33,839 bases of DNA, from assembly GCA_947857085.1 (NCBI GenBank), contig CANUDF010000014.1, positions 1 to 33,839 of the forward strand, read 5' to 3'. Both the position numbers and the translations under genes were made by a program. Positions 1-8,379 of the stretch are shown in pieces (within the stretch, counting starts at the first letter, position 1; each line of letters starts with the position of its first letter). The notes under the pieces are model-generated. The model was not told where the DNA came from, searched no databases, and was given only the letters and a program-made list of their open reading frames with translations. The stretch comes from Candidatus Gastranaerophilales bacterium. GTDB lineage: Bacteria > Cyanobacteriota > Vampirovibrionia > Gastranaerophilales > Gastranaerophilaceae.

Positions 1-2
1 TT

Positions 3-104
3 AAAAAACTTGATACAGAACACAATGCTCTGCAAACTGAATATGAATCTGTTAAAAGTGTTATTGACAAAAACGTTGAAAGGTCTTTCAAAGCATTTTC
101 ATAA
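3..104 (+). CDS. C-terminal end of an unidentified coiled-coil protein (partial)
   Basis: The window opens inside a reading frame that runs without interruption to a TAA at 102-104, giving about 33 residues rich in Lys, Glu, Asp, Asn and Gln with heptad-like spacing (LDTEHNALQTEYESVK, then VIDKNVERSFKAFS). This looks like a helical or coiled-coil C-terminus. It is followed within two bases by a strong terminator, which supports it being a real gene end. The frame was missed by length-limited ORF calling because the start lies outside the window. The function cannot be told from this fragment. Confidence 0.6.
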   Translation, partial: KKLDTEHNALQTEYESVKSVIDKNVERSFKAFS

Positions 105-105
105 T

Positions 106-135
106 AAAAAACGACACCAGATGGTGTCGTTTTTT
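106..135. terminator. Bidirectional intrinsic terminator
   Basis: An A6 run, the arm CGACACCA, a tight loop, the complementary arm TGGTGTCG and a T6 run make a symmetric hairpin with U-tracts readable on both strands. It lies between the end of the partial + gene (104) and the end of the - strand lytic transglycosylase (155), so it can serve both convergent transcripts. Confidence 0.9.
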
Positions 136-154
136 ATGTAAAACTTGAATAAAC

Positions 155-766
155 TTATATTGAAAAAGTCTCCGGATTTAAATCCAATTCAATAGGATAC
201 TCGTCAACAATTTCCAAATCAAGCTTATCTTCCACGCGTGTTACAACAGGTGCCGGTGCGGCTTTCGGCGCAGCAGTTTTTGGTTTAACAGCATTTGTCA
301 TAACAGGATCCGGATTTGCTTTTAATCTGTTGTAATCAGACATAATCTTTGCTATAAATCTTTTTGTTTCTGCATATGGGGGAACTTTGTTATTATATCT
401 TTTTACATTCCCCGGTCCTGCATTATATGCAGCCAGCGCCAGTTCCATTGAACCAAACATTTTGTACATGTTTTTGTAATACATAATACCGCCGCGGATA
501 TTATCATTTAAAGAATAGGCATTTAATCCCATTCTTTTTGCAGTTGACGGCATTAACTGAAATACCCCGACTGCCCCGTGAGCACTTCTGGCTTCATGTC
601 TAAAGCCGGACTCAGCTCTTGCGATACTTAAAGCTATTGCCGGATCAACTCCCATCTCAATAGAGTGTTTTACTATCGTTGCTTTAATTGAATTTACGTC
701 AGATGCCATTACTTGAGAACATGACATAAATACTATCGCAATAGTAAATAGTAATAATTTTTTCAA
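155..766 (-). CDS. Lytic transglycosylase, SLT domain, secreted
   Basis: Cleaves the MurNAc-GlcNAc bond of peptidoglycan in the periplasm with 1,6-anhydro product formation (family knowledge). Visible are the catalytic Glu in ARAESGFR, the GAVGVFQLMPSTA block, the NIRGG block and the AYNAGPGNVKRY motif, which define a family 1 SLT domain at about residues 25-145, followed by a Pro/Ala-rich tail. I place the start at TTG 766 (203 aa): it follows AGAGGA at good spacing and gives a clean signal peptide (KKLLLFTIAIVF, probable cut after VMA). The longer frame from 802 begins in a GGAGG-like site and would put 12 polar residues before the signal peptide. No lipobox is convincing (FMSC). A TATAAT lies upstream at 834-839 on this strand, without a clear -35. 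Confidence 0.9.
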   Translation of the reverse strand: MKKLLLFTIAIVFMSCSQVMASDVNSIKATIVKHSIEMGVDPAIALSIARAESGFRHEARSAHGAVGVFQLMPSTAKRMGLNAYSLNDNIRGGIMYYKNMYKMFGSMELALAAYNAGPGNVKRYNNKVPPYAETKRFIAKIMSDYNRLKANPDPVMTNAVKPKTAAPKAAPAPVVTRVEDKLDLEIVDEYPIELDLNPETFSI

Positions 767-960
767 AATGTAATCCTCTGGTTGTAAATTGAAATCCTCC
801 AAGCCTCGTTTAAACGTTTGTGTTTTTGTTTAAATTATAACTCTTTGGAATAATCTTTATATAAATATCGTAATACAAAAATTTAAAAATTCAAGTACAA
901 GTTTAAAAACAGGCAAAAGAAAAACAGCCAAAATTCTTACCGTACAAGCATTTTAGAAAC

Positions 961-989
961 TTAACATTTAGTGTAAAAAGTACTATAAT
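961..989 (+). promoter_or_regulatory. Sigma-70-type promoter of the mtnP-yggT-trk operon
   Basis: TTAACA (961-966), a 17-base spacer and TATAAT (984-989). The predicted transcription start near 996 leaves a leader of about 65 bases before mtnP. It lies in the largest gene-free gap of the window (767-1060), which otherwise shows only AT-rich sequence and the LT promoter region. Confidence 0.65.
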
Positions 990-1060
990 ATTTATTATTT
1001 TCAATAAATATCTTTTATGATAAAATAAATTTTGTAATATAAAATTAAATGAGGTATAAA

Positions 1061-1864
1061 ATGGATAAAAGAAATTTAGCAACAATCGGTGTATTTGGCG
1101 GTTCAGGTTTTTACAAGTTTTTGGAAGATATAGAAGAAATAAGAGTAGAAACACCGTATGGGATGCCCAGTGATAATATATTCTTAGGGAAAATAGGCCA
1201 GCATAAAGTTGCATTTATGCCAAGACACGGCCGTAATCACACTATATTACCTCATCTAATAAACTACAGAGCAAATGTATGGGCAATGAAATCAATAGGC
1301 TGTGAAAGAGTTATTTCACCATGTGCTGCCGGCAGTTTGCAAAAAGAAGTTAAACCTGGTGATTTTGTCATATGCGACCAATTTGTAGATTGGACAGACG
1401 GAAGAAAATCTACATTCTTTGAAGGTCCGATTGTTACACACCCGTCTGCAGCAGATCCGTATTGTCCTGAACTTAGAAAACTGGCTATTGAAGAAGGTAA
1501 AAAATTAGGTATTAATATTCATGAAACAGGAACTGTTGTTGTTATTAACGGACCGAGATTTTCAACTAAAGCAGAATCAAAATTCTTTACAAGCCAAGGA
1601 TGGCAGGTAATTAATATGTCGGCATTCCCGGAAGCATATCTTGTTAAAGAAATGGATATGTGTCCTTTAAATATATCTTTGATTACTGATTATGATGCAG
1701 GTCTGGTCGGCGATGTACCTCCGGTTTCTCACCACGCTGTTATTGAAGTATTTAACAACAACGTTGCTAATCTTAAAACTTTATTATTTAATATGATTGA
1801 AAATATTCCTGCAGAACGAAACCACTGCGAATGTGCATTAACCAAAAAACATTCTCAATTATAA
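1061..1864 (+). CDS. mtnP: S-methyl-5'-thioadenosine phosphorylase (MTAP)
   Basis: Phosphorolyses methylthioadenosine, the by-product of polyamine and SAM metabolism, to adenine and methylthioribose-1-phosphate in the cytoplasm. The trimeric PNP/MTAP family is recognised by GGSGFY (phosphate loop), MPRHGRNH, NYRANVWA, the NGPRFST block, NMSAFPEAYL (substrate Met/Glu region) and ITDYDAGL, where the two Asp match the adenine-selective pair of MTAP rather than the Asn of guanosine/inosine phosphorylases. Length 267 aa is normal. ATG 1061 is preferred over ATG 1049: the GAGG at 1051-1054 sits six bases ahead of it and would lie inside the coding region of the longer form. It is 12 bases from yggT. 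A methylthioinosine-preferring relative cannot be excluded. Confidence 0.9.
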   Translation: MDKRNLATIGVFGGSGFYKFLEDIEEIRVETPYGMPSDNIFLGKIGQHKVAFMPRHGRNHTILPHLINYRANVWAMKSIGCERVISPCAAGSLQKEVKPGDFVICDQFVDWTDGRKSTFFEGPIVTHPSAADPYCPELRKLAIEEGKKLGINIHETGTVVVINGPRFSTKAESKFFTSQGWQVINMSAFPEAYLVKEMDMCPLNISLITDYDAGLVGDVPPVSHHAVIEVFNNNVANLKTLLFNMIENIPAERNHCECALTKKHSQL

Positions 1865-1876
1865 GAAAGGAAAGGT

Positions 1877-2140
1877 ATGTCAGGATTAATATACGGCATA
1901 AATAACATTTTTAATTTATATTTCTTTTTAATTATATTAAGAATATTCTTAAGCTGGATTCCAAGCCTTCGCTGGGAAAACCAGCCCTGGAGAACACTGA
2001 GAGAAATTACCGACATATATCTTAATCTTTTTAGAAGGTGGATTCCACCTTTCGGCGGCCTTGATTTTTCTCCTATTGTAGCATTGATTGTTTTACAATT
2101 ATTACAAAATCTTATTATTTATATTTTGCTAAAGCTTTAA
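1877..2140 (+). CDS. YggT family integral membrane protein
   Basis: An 87-residue protein with an N-terminal hydrophobic helix (LYFFLIILRIFLSW), a short amphipathic middle containing the family pattern RxFxSWIP...PFRR-like (here LNLFRRWIPPFGGLDFSPIVAL) and a C-terminal hydrophobic helix. This is the YggT/Ycf19 layout, a small membrane family common in cyanobacteria and plastids and linked to membrane organisation or osmotic tolerance; the exact role is not settled. AGGAAAGG lies just before the ATG. It is 12 bases after mtnP and 38 before trkA, so probably cotranscribed. Confidence 0.85.
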   Translation: MSGLIYGINNIFNLYFFLIILRIFLSWIPSLRWENQPWRTLREITDIYLNLFRRWIPPFGGLDFSPIVALIVLQLLQNLIIYILLKL

Positions 2141-2178
2141 ATTAAATAATAAAAATTTTTAAGGGATATAAGTTAGTT

Positions 2179-3519
2179 ATGAAAATTATAATTTTTGGAG
2201 CAACAGAAATCGGATGTTTATTAGCAACTGAATTTTTTGAAGACCACGATATAACAATTATAGATAAAGAAGAAAATCGCACAGATGAATTTAATAAACT
2301 TGATATAAGTTTTGTGCAGGGTAATGCTTCTGATACAGAAGTGTTAAAGCAGGCGGATATAAAAAATGCCGATGTATTTATTGCCTGTACTGCAACAGAT
2401 GAAGCAAATATTGTTGCATGCCTTGCCGCAAAAAAAATAAGCGGAATACGTACAATTTGTTTTGTCAACAAAGAAGAATATAAAAATGCATTAACTTCAA
2501 ACAGTTGTGATGAATATTTTTGCGAATTCTTTATTGATTATATTATTTGGCCAGAAGAATTACTAACTCAGGATATTTTTCGGATTGTTACTGTTGCACA
2601 TGCGCTTGATGTTGAAAATTTTGCCGACGGTCAAGCCAGATTACTTGAATACAAAGTTAAAGCAGATTTATCCATAGTTAATAAAAGAATTAAAGATATA
2701 GGCTTTACTAAAGATACTATTATAGTCGGTCTTACAAGAGATTGTCAATTGTTTATACCTAACGGAGAAACTATTATAAAAGAAGATGACAAGCTTATAT
2801 TTATGGGTACACCGCATGCTCTGGACATTCTTGCAGGAACATTTTTCCATGAAAAAGAACAGGTAAAATCAGCAGCAATTATTGGCGGCGGAACAGTTGG
2901 GGCTATGCTCGCCAAAAATCTTAATGACTTAAAAATTAAAACTAAAATAATTGAAAAAAATTATGAACGCTGTCAATATTTGTCTAAGATATTAGAAAAG
3001 ACATTAATTATACATGGAGACGGAACAAACCTCAAAATTCTTGATGAGGAAGAAATCGGTTCCAGTGACATCGTGATAAGTGTTACAAATAACGATGAAC
3101 GAAATCTTTTGTGTTCGCTGTTGTCAAAACAGCTTGGTGTTAAACGGGTAATAGCCAGAGTATCAAAAGTTTTAAATATTCCTTTATTCGAAAAAGTAGG
3201 TATTGATGTTGCAATTTCACCAAAAAATTCTGCAATCAATGAAGTAAAAAATGATTTGGAAGAAAATGATGTTGATATACTGGCAACAGTAGAACAAGGG
3301 CAGGGTGAAGTTCTTGAAATAGTTGTTAAAGAAGAATTTAATAACAAAAGAATTATGGATTTTATATTTCCAAAAAGAGCTATTATCGGAGCTATTCACA
3401 GGAAAAATTTTGTAATTATTCCAAACGGTGACACTCCGGTTAAAACTGATGATGTTTTAATAACTTTCACAAAAGCTGATGATGCAGAAAAAATTAAGGA
3501 ATACTTTAAGGTAGGCTGA
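2179..3519 (+). CDS. trkA: Trk potassium uptake system, NAD-binding regulator TrkA
   Basis: Peripheral, cytoplasmic gating subunit of the Trk K+ channel. The 446 residues hold two tandem RCK units, each a Rossmann RCK_N plus RCK_C: the first at about 1-215 (MKIIIFGATEIG, GNASD, FIACTATDEAN), the second from about 233 (IIGGGTVGAMLAKNL, IHGDGTN, ISVTNNDERNLL). The second glycine-rich loop is canonical; the first reads GATEIG, with Thr where the middle Gly is expected, so nucleotide binding by the N-terminal unit may differ. The TGA stop overlaps the ATG of trkH (TGATG), the usual sign of translational coupling to its channel partner. Confidence 0.93.
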   Translation: MKIIIFGATEIGCLLATEFFEDHDITIIDKEENRTDEFNKLDISFVQGNASDTEVLKQADIKNADVFIACTATDEANIVACLAAKKISGIRTICFVNKEEYKNALTSNSCDEYFCEFFIDYIIWPEELLTQDIFRIVTVAHALDVENFADGQARLLEYKVKADLSIVNKRIKDIGFTKDTIIVGLTRDCQLFIPNGETIIKEDDKLIFMGTPHALDILAGTFFHEKEQVKSAAIIGGGTVGAMLAKNLNDLKIKTKIIEKNYERCQYLSKILEKTLIIHGDGTNLKILDEEEIGSSDIVISVTNNDERNLLCSLLSKQLGVKRVIARVSKVLNIPLFEKVGIDVAISPKNSAINEVKNDLEENDVDILATVEQGQGEVLEIVVKEEFNNKRIMDFIFPKRAIIGAIHRKNFVIIPNGDTPVKTDDVLITFTKADDAEKIKEYFKVG

Positions 3520-4988
3520 TGCGTTTAAATTATTTATCTTATGCAATCGGATTAGTAATGATATATGTAGGACTTATGCTTTTGGTCCCTGTTGTAGTAG
3601 CGCTGTATTATAGAGATTTTTATTCAATTATACCATTTTTAAGTGCCGGTATACTATCTACAATATTGGGGTTTGGGCTTAGAAAATATACACCTGCAGC
3701 TTCCCGAATTGAAAACTTGAATGACATAAAAAAATCCGAAGCTTTATTCATTGTTGCATTATCCTGGTTAATTTTCGGCATTATTGCAGCAATACCATAC
3801 CTTTATTACGGATTTTCACCCGTAAATGCATTATTTGAATCAGTTTCCGGAATAACAACAACCGGAGCAACAATATTAACAAACTTTAACTATCCTAAAG
3901 CAATGTTTTTCTGGCGCTCTTTCACACAATGGCTGGGAGGTATGGGTATAATAGTTTTATTTATAGCCGTATTGCCGCAATTTGCTGTTGCCGGACGTCA
4001 AATGTTTTTTGCGGAGGCACCAGGTCCTACGGAGGATAAACTTTCACCGAGAATTCGTAATACAGCGTCTGCTCTATGGGGAATATATTTAGGATTAACA
4101 GTTCTTGCGGCAGTTTTATTGTCTTTTGCCGGAATGCCTAAATTTGATGCTATTTGCAATGCAATGTCAACACTTGCCGCCGGAGGATTTTCTCCAAATC
4201 CGCAAAGCACTATGGGATATCATTCTGATTTGATAACCTGGATAATAGCTGTATTTATGTATTTTGCAGGTGTAAGTTTCATATTACAGCTTAAGGCTTT
4301 TAAACAAAAAAATCCTTTTATTCTGTTTAAAAGTGAAGAATTCAGATACTATACATTTTCAATATTAATCTTATCAAGTCTTATTGCTTTTGTATTGTAT
4401 TTTAACAACGAATACAGTGCGTTTGACGCAATTACCTCAGCACTATATCAGGTTACAAGCTTGAGCACATCAACAGGAAGCGCAAGTGTTGATTATTATC
4501 ACTGGAGTTTTTCGGCAAAACTTTTGCTTTTTGTCGCAATGTTTACAGGCTCTTGCGCCGGTTCTGCCGGCGGCGGTATAAAAATGACGAGGTGGATTCT
4601 GGTTTTCAAATCTATGAAAACTGAAATTTTTAGAATATTACATCCAAATGCTATAACAAATATTAAAATTGACAATACAATTGTCCCGCCTGATGTACTC
4701 AGACAAATTATTGTTTTTATCTTTTTCTACTTTTTTATTTTTGGTTTAAGTGCAATACTTGTGTCTTTAATTGAACAAAATGCAGTAATAGGGATTACAG
4801 GCTCAATAACTACACTGGGAGATACAGGTCCGGGATTTGGGGCAATAATTGGTCCAATGGGAAACTTTAACGGACTGAATATATGGTCAAAAATTATCTT
4901 TATATTTAATATGCTGGTGGGTCGTCTGGAATTAATCCCGTTTTTAGTTTTATTTCAGCATGATTTCTGGACAATCAAGCAAAATTAA
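3519..4988 (+). CDS. trkH: Trk potassium uptake system, channel subunit TrkH
   Basis: Polytopic inner-membrane K+ translocating subunit of 489 residues. The four pore-loop regions of the TrkH/KtrB fold are visible with their selectivity-filter glycines: SGITTTGATIL, STLAAGGFSPN, TSLSTSTGSAS and TTLGDTGPGFG, alternating with long hydrophobic segments. The conserved GSCAGSAGGGIKMTRW and the C-terminal VGRLELIPFLVLF also match the family. It starts by a one-base overlap with trkA. The 81 bases that follow before the exporter genes show no clear hairpin, so read-through into tolC is possible. Confidence 0.94.
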   Translation: MRLNYLSYAIGLVMIYVGLMLLVPVVVALYYRDFYSIIPFLSAGILSTILGFGLRKYTPAASRIENLNDIKKSEALFIVALSWLIFGIIAAIPYLYYGFSPVNALFESVSGITTTGATILTNFNYPKAMFFWRSFTQWLGGMGIIVLFIAVLPQFAVAGRQMFFAEAPGPTEDKLSPRIRNTASALWGIYLGLTVLAAVLLSFAGMPKFDAICNAMSTLAAGGFSPNPQSTMGYHSDLITWIIAVFMYFAGVSFILQLKAFKQKNPFILFKSEEFRYYTFSILILSSLIAFVLYFNNEYSAFDAITSALYQVTSLSTSTGSASVDYYHWSFSAKLLLFVAMFTGSCAGSAGGGIKMTRWILVFKSMKTEIFRILHPNAITNIKIDNTIVPPDVLRQIIVFIFFYFFIFGLSAILVSLIEQNAVIGITGSITTLGDTGPGFGAIIGPMGNFNGLNIWSKIIFIFNMLVGRLELIPFLVLFQHDFWTIKQN

Positions 4989-5069
4989 TTTGAATAAATG
5001 ATTAAAATGAACAAAAAATATGTTTAAATCGTTATAAAGATGAATAGCAATTTTTGAGGTTCAGCAATT

Positions 5070-6533
5070 TTGCATTTTAATATAAAAAAGTTTATTTTAC
5101 TGGCTTTGTCATTTTTATTAATGACAAATACTTCCGTATACGCTATTCAAGAAGTCAAAATTGAAAAAGACAGCATTGTTTCTTTAAATGAATGTATAAA
5201 AATCGCCCTTGAAAACAGTCCGGTTATAAAAAAATACAGGTATAATTACGGAATTTCAAAAAGCAATGTAGGAATAGCAAAAGCTGCTTATTTTCCGACA
5301 ATTGGTATTGGAACCGGATATAATGTTAACGAAGTATCCTCATCAAGCCGTTTGCGAAGTGCTTATAATTCAAACACTTACAGCGTAGAAGCCTCACTAA
5401 ACCAGCTTATATGGAACTTTGGCAAAACGAATGCAAATATTAGGATGCAAAAATTTAATATGATAACCGCATTATTCAACTTTGATGACAGTGTTCTGGA
5501 CACTATTTTTGAAGTTAAAACAAATTATTACGGTGTTTTAGCAGCAAAAGCGGCTGTTGATATTAACAGAGCAAATGTGCAGATTAACGAACGCAACTAC
5601 CAAAGAACAAAAGCTTATTTTGAAGAAGGAATAAAATCTAAAATAGACCTTGTTAATGCAGAAGTAAATCTAAGCGATTCAAAAGTGACACTTGTTGATG
5701 CAGAAAAAGCTTACAAAAATGCAATGGTTAAACTTAATAATTCAATGTATATTGCATTTACTCCAGATTATGAAATTGAACCTACAGAAACTTTTAACTT
5801 TAATGAAAGCACATACTCAATTGATTTGGCAGAGTTAGATAAAAAAAATGATTTGAGTGTACTTCCTGAAGACGTTTCTAATGCTATGCTGACATCTAAA
5901 GTTGAAAAAATGGATGTTTTAACGGACTATAAATTTCAAGAATTTCCCTACACTTTTGAAAAATCAGTGGAACTTGCCTATAAAAACAGACCTGATTTAA
6001 AAGCTTATGATGCAACTTTAAAAGCAATGAAAGAGAATCTGCTTTATATTAAACGCGAATATTATCCCGAAATAAGCGCAAAAGCAGGCTATGGTTTCCG
6101 CGACATAAATTCAACAAACTCATTTAATGTTGGGATAAATTTATCAAGCAGTGTTAATATTTTGAGTAAAAAGCATGAAATTGACAGCGGAAAACTTCAG
6201 GTAGCACTGGCTGAGAATGAAATAGACTTACTGAAACAAAACGTATATTTTGAAGTACAAAATGCATATGTAAACATGATAGAATTAGAAAAACAAGTTC
6301 CGCTGCTGGCAGTAAAAGTCCGGCAGACACTTGAAAATTTTGAACTTGCAGACGGCAGATATGCCGTAGGTCTAGGTGATTTTATTGAATTGCAGGATGC
6401 AAAAGTTCAATACAACAATGCTCAGCATAATTATGTGGAAACAATTTATAACTATAATGTAGCACGCGCCACTCTGGAAAAGGCAATGGCACTGCCGCAG
6501 GAAATAACAATAACCATTGAGGATGTGAAATAA
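5070..6533 (+). CDS. TolC family outer-membrane efflux protein
   Basis: Outer-membrane channel-tunnel of a tripartite exporter. The 487 residues start with a signal peptide (KKFILLALSFLL, probable cut after VYA at residue 25) and carry two OEP repeats, visible as the duplicated pattern SLNECIKIALENSPVIKKY...GIAKAAYFPTIGIG near 37-80 and SVELAYKNRPDLKAY...REYYPEISAKAGYG near 300-345, each followed by long amphipathic helices. I accept the TTG at 5070: GAGG lies 10 bases upstream and no ATG is available before the signal peptide. Its TAA overlaps the ATG of the next gene, so it belongs to the MacAB-type operon. Confidence 0.9.
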   Translation: MHFNIKKFILLALSFLLMTNTSVYAIQEVKIEKDSIVSLNECIKIALENSPVIKKYRYNYGISKSNVGIAKAAYFPTIGIGTGYNVNEVSSSSRLRSAYNSNTYSVEASLNQLIWNFGKTNANIRMQKFNMITALFNFDDSVLDTIFEVKTNYYGVLAAKAAVDINRANVQINERNYQRTKAYFEEGIKSKIDLVNAEVNLSDSKVTLVDAEKAYKNAMVKLNNSMYIAFTPDYEIEPTETFNFNESTYSIDLAELDKKNDLSVLPEDVSNAMLTSKVEKMDVLTDYKFQEFPYTFEKSVELAYKNRPDLKAYDATLKAMKENLLYIKREYYPEISAKAGYGFRDINSTNSFNVGINLSSSVNILSKKHEIDSGKLQVALAENEIDLLKQNVYFEVQNAYVNMIELEKQVPLLAVKVRQTLENFELADGRYAVGLGDFIELQDAKVQYNNAQHNYVETIYNYNVARATLEKAMALPQEITITIEDVK

Positions 6534-7693
6534 TGAAAATAAAGAAAAGATATTTAATCTCTGTTATAGCTGCCACTTTAGCAATCATAGTCCTGTTTAT
6601 TATTAATAATCAAACAAACGGCGTCAAATATGAAACAAAAAAAATCAAGCGCTGCACTATAACAGAGGTAGTAGAAGCTTCCGGAACAATAAATCCTGTA
6701 AATACTGTTTCTGTCGGTTCTACAGTATCAGGTCTTATAAAAGAAATTTATGTAGACTTCAACTCTGAAGTTAAAAAAGGACAGATATTAGCCCAGATTG
6801 ACCCTGCAAACTTTCAAGCATCAGTAGATCAGGCAACTGCTCAGATAAACAATGCCGAGGCCAACCTTGCAAAGCTTAATGCCGTGACGGAAATGTCAAG
6901 AAAAACATACGTAAGATACAAAAACCTTTATGCAAAAAATTTCATTGCAAAAAGTGAACTTGATCAGGCTGAAAGTGATTACCTGTCAAATATAGCACAG
7001 GTAGGTGCCGCAAAAGCACAGATTGCACAGGCAAGAGCAACATACAATACGGCAATGACAAACCTCGGTTATACAAAAATTATTGCACCTGTAGACGGTA
7101 CAATAATTTCACGTGAAATCGACCTCGGGCAGCCGGTTGCTGCAAGTTTTCAGGCTCCTGAATTATTCACGATAGCTCAGGATTTAACCAAAATGCAGAT
7201 TGAAGTTAATGTCTCAGAGGCAGACATAGGTAAAGTAAAAGTAGGGCAGGAAGTAACTTACACTCTCGACGGATACCCTGACAGTACATTTTCCGGAAAA
7301 GTTACACAGGTAAGGATTTCCCCAACAACTGTATCAAATGTAGTTACCTACGTTGTCATTGTTGATGTTAATAATGAAGATTTAAAACTTATCCCCGGGA
7401 TGACTGCAAATGTTTCAATAATAACAGATAAAAGCGAAAACGTTCTGTGTGCCCCGAATGTAGCATTAAAAGTTACTCCGGAAACTGACGGACAAAAATA
7501 CAAAAACCAGGGCATCTGGATTTTAAGAAAAAATAAACCAGTCCGAATTGAGATAGAACAGGGGGCAAGTGACGACTCTAAATTTGAAGTCATATCAAAA
7601 CAAATTAATGAAGGCGACTTGGTATTGACCGGCACAAGCAGTTCAAAATCCAAATCTCAAAATAGAAGACGCAAAGGTCCGGGAATGTTCTAA
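6533..7693 (+). CDS. MacA-like periplasmic adaptor (HlyD/RND membrane-fusion family)
   Basis: Periplasmic adaptor linking the inner-membrane ABC transporter to the TolC-type tunnel. The 386 residues show one N-terminal transmembrane anchor (about 8-24), a biotinyl-lipoyl half motif (VGSTVSGLIKEIYVDFNSEVKKGQILAQIDP), a long Ala/Gln-rich coiled coil (about 95-175), the second lipoyl half (TKIIAPVDGTIISREIDLGQPV) and beta-barrel domains. The C-terminus is basic (KSKSQNRRRKGP). The start overlaps the tolC stop by one base and the stop overlaps the ATPase start by one base, so the four genes are translated as a unit. Confidence 0.91.
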   Translation: MKIKKRYLISVIAATLAIIVLFIINNQTNGVKYETKKIKRCTITEVVEASGTINPVNTVSVGSTVSGLIKEIYVDFNSEVKKGQILAQIDPANFQASVDQATAQINNAEANLAKLNAVTEMSRKTYVRYKNLYAKNFIAKSELDQAESDYLSNIAQVGAAKAQIAQARATYNTAMTNLGYTKIIAPVDGTIISREIDLGQPVAASFQAPELFTIAQDLTKMQIEVNVSEADIGKVKVGQEVTYTLDGYPDSTFSGKVTQVRISPTTVSNVVTYVVIVDVNNEDLKLIPGMTANVSIITDKSENVLCAPNVALKVTPETDGQKYKNQGIWILRKNKPVRIEIEQGASDDSKFEVISKQINEGDLVLTGTSSSKSKSQNRRRKGPGMF

Positions 7694-8379
7694 TGGCACT
7701 AATAGAAGTAAAAAATGCAATAAAAACATATCAGACTGGTGACGACAGTTTCAATGCGATGAACAATGTCTCTCTAAGCATTGAAAAAGGTGAATTTGTC
7801 GCCATAATGGGGGCATCAGGTTCCGGCAAATCCACTTTTATGAATATGCTTGGAACATTAGATAAACCCAACAGCGGAAGTTATTATCTTGATGGAGTTG
7901 ACATGCTATCATTAGACTCTAATGAACTTGCTGAAGTTAGAAATGTAAAAATGGGATTTGTATTTCAGGGGTTTAATCTAATTTCAAGAACTACAGCACT
8001 TGAAAATGTTGAACTTCCAATGATTTACAAAGGAATCCCCGAAGAAGAACGAAAAATTAGAGCCAAAGAAGCATTGAAAATTGTTGGCCTCGAAAATAGA
8101 GAAGACCATATGCCAAACCAGATGTCCGGCGGCCAGCAGCAGCGTGTTGCAATTGCAAGAGCAATAGTAAACGACCCGCCGTTAATTCTCGCTGATGAGC
8201 CTACGGGTAATCTTGATACAAAAACAAGTATAGAAGTAATGGAATTCTTTGTTAAATTAAACGAAAAAATGGGCAAAACAATTGTATTAGTTACACACGA
8301 ACCTGATATTGCAGAATACTGCAAACGTGTTGTGCGTTTCAAAGACGGTAACATTATTTCTGATGAGGTTAAAAAATGA
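7693..8379 (+). CDS. MacB/LolD-type ABC transporter ATP-binding protein
   Basis: Cytoplasmic ATPase subunit of 228 residues. Walker A is GASGSGKST, the Q-loop FVFQGFNL, the signature SGGQQQRVAIARA, Walker B LILADEPTGNLD and the H-loop LVTHEPD. The length and the sequence NMLGTLDKPNSGSYYLDG match the MacB/LolD/FtsE subfamily. Here the ATPase is a free-standing protein rather than fused to the permease as in Escherichia coli MacB. It overlaps the adaptor by one base upstream and the permease by four bases (ATGA) downstream. Confidence 0.93.
   Translation: MALIEVKNAIKTYQTGDDSFNAMNNVSLSIEKGEFVAIMGASGSGKSTFMNMLGTLDKPNSGSYYLDGVDMLSLDSNELAEVRNVKMGFVFQGFNLISRTTALENVELPMIYKGIPEEERKIRAKEALKIVGLENREDHMPNQMSGGQQQRVAIARAIVNDPPLILADEPTGNLDTKTSIEVMEFFVKLNEKMGKTIVLVTHEPDIAEYCKRVVRFKDGNIISDEVKK

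Noticed and set aside
903-1214. 103-codon hydrophobic ORF on the - strand
   Set aside because: It covers the mtnP promoter, start and first 50 codons; its Phe/Leu/Tyr richness is the complement of AT-rich DNA, and no ribosome site or family pattern is seen.
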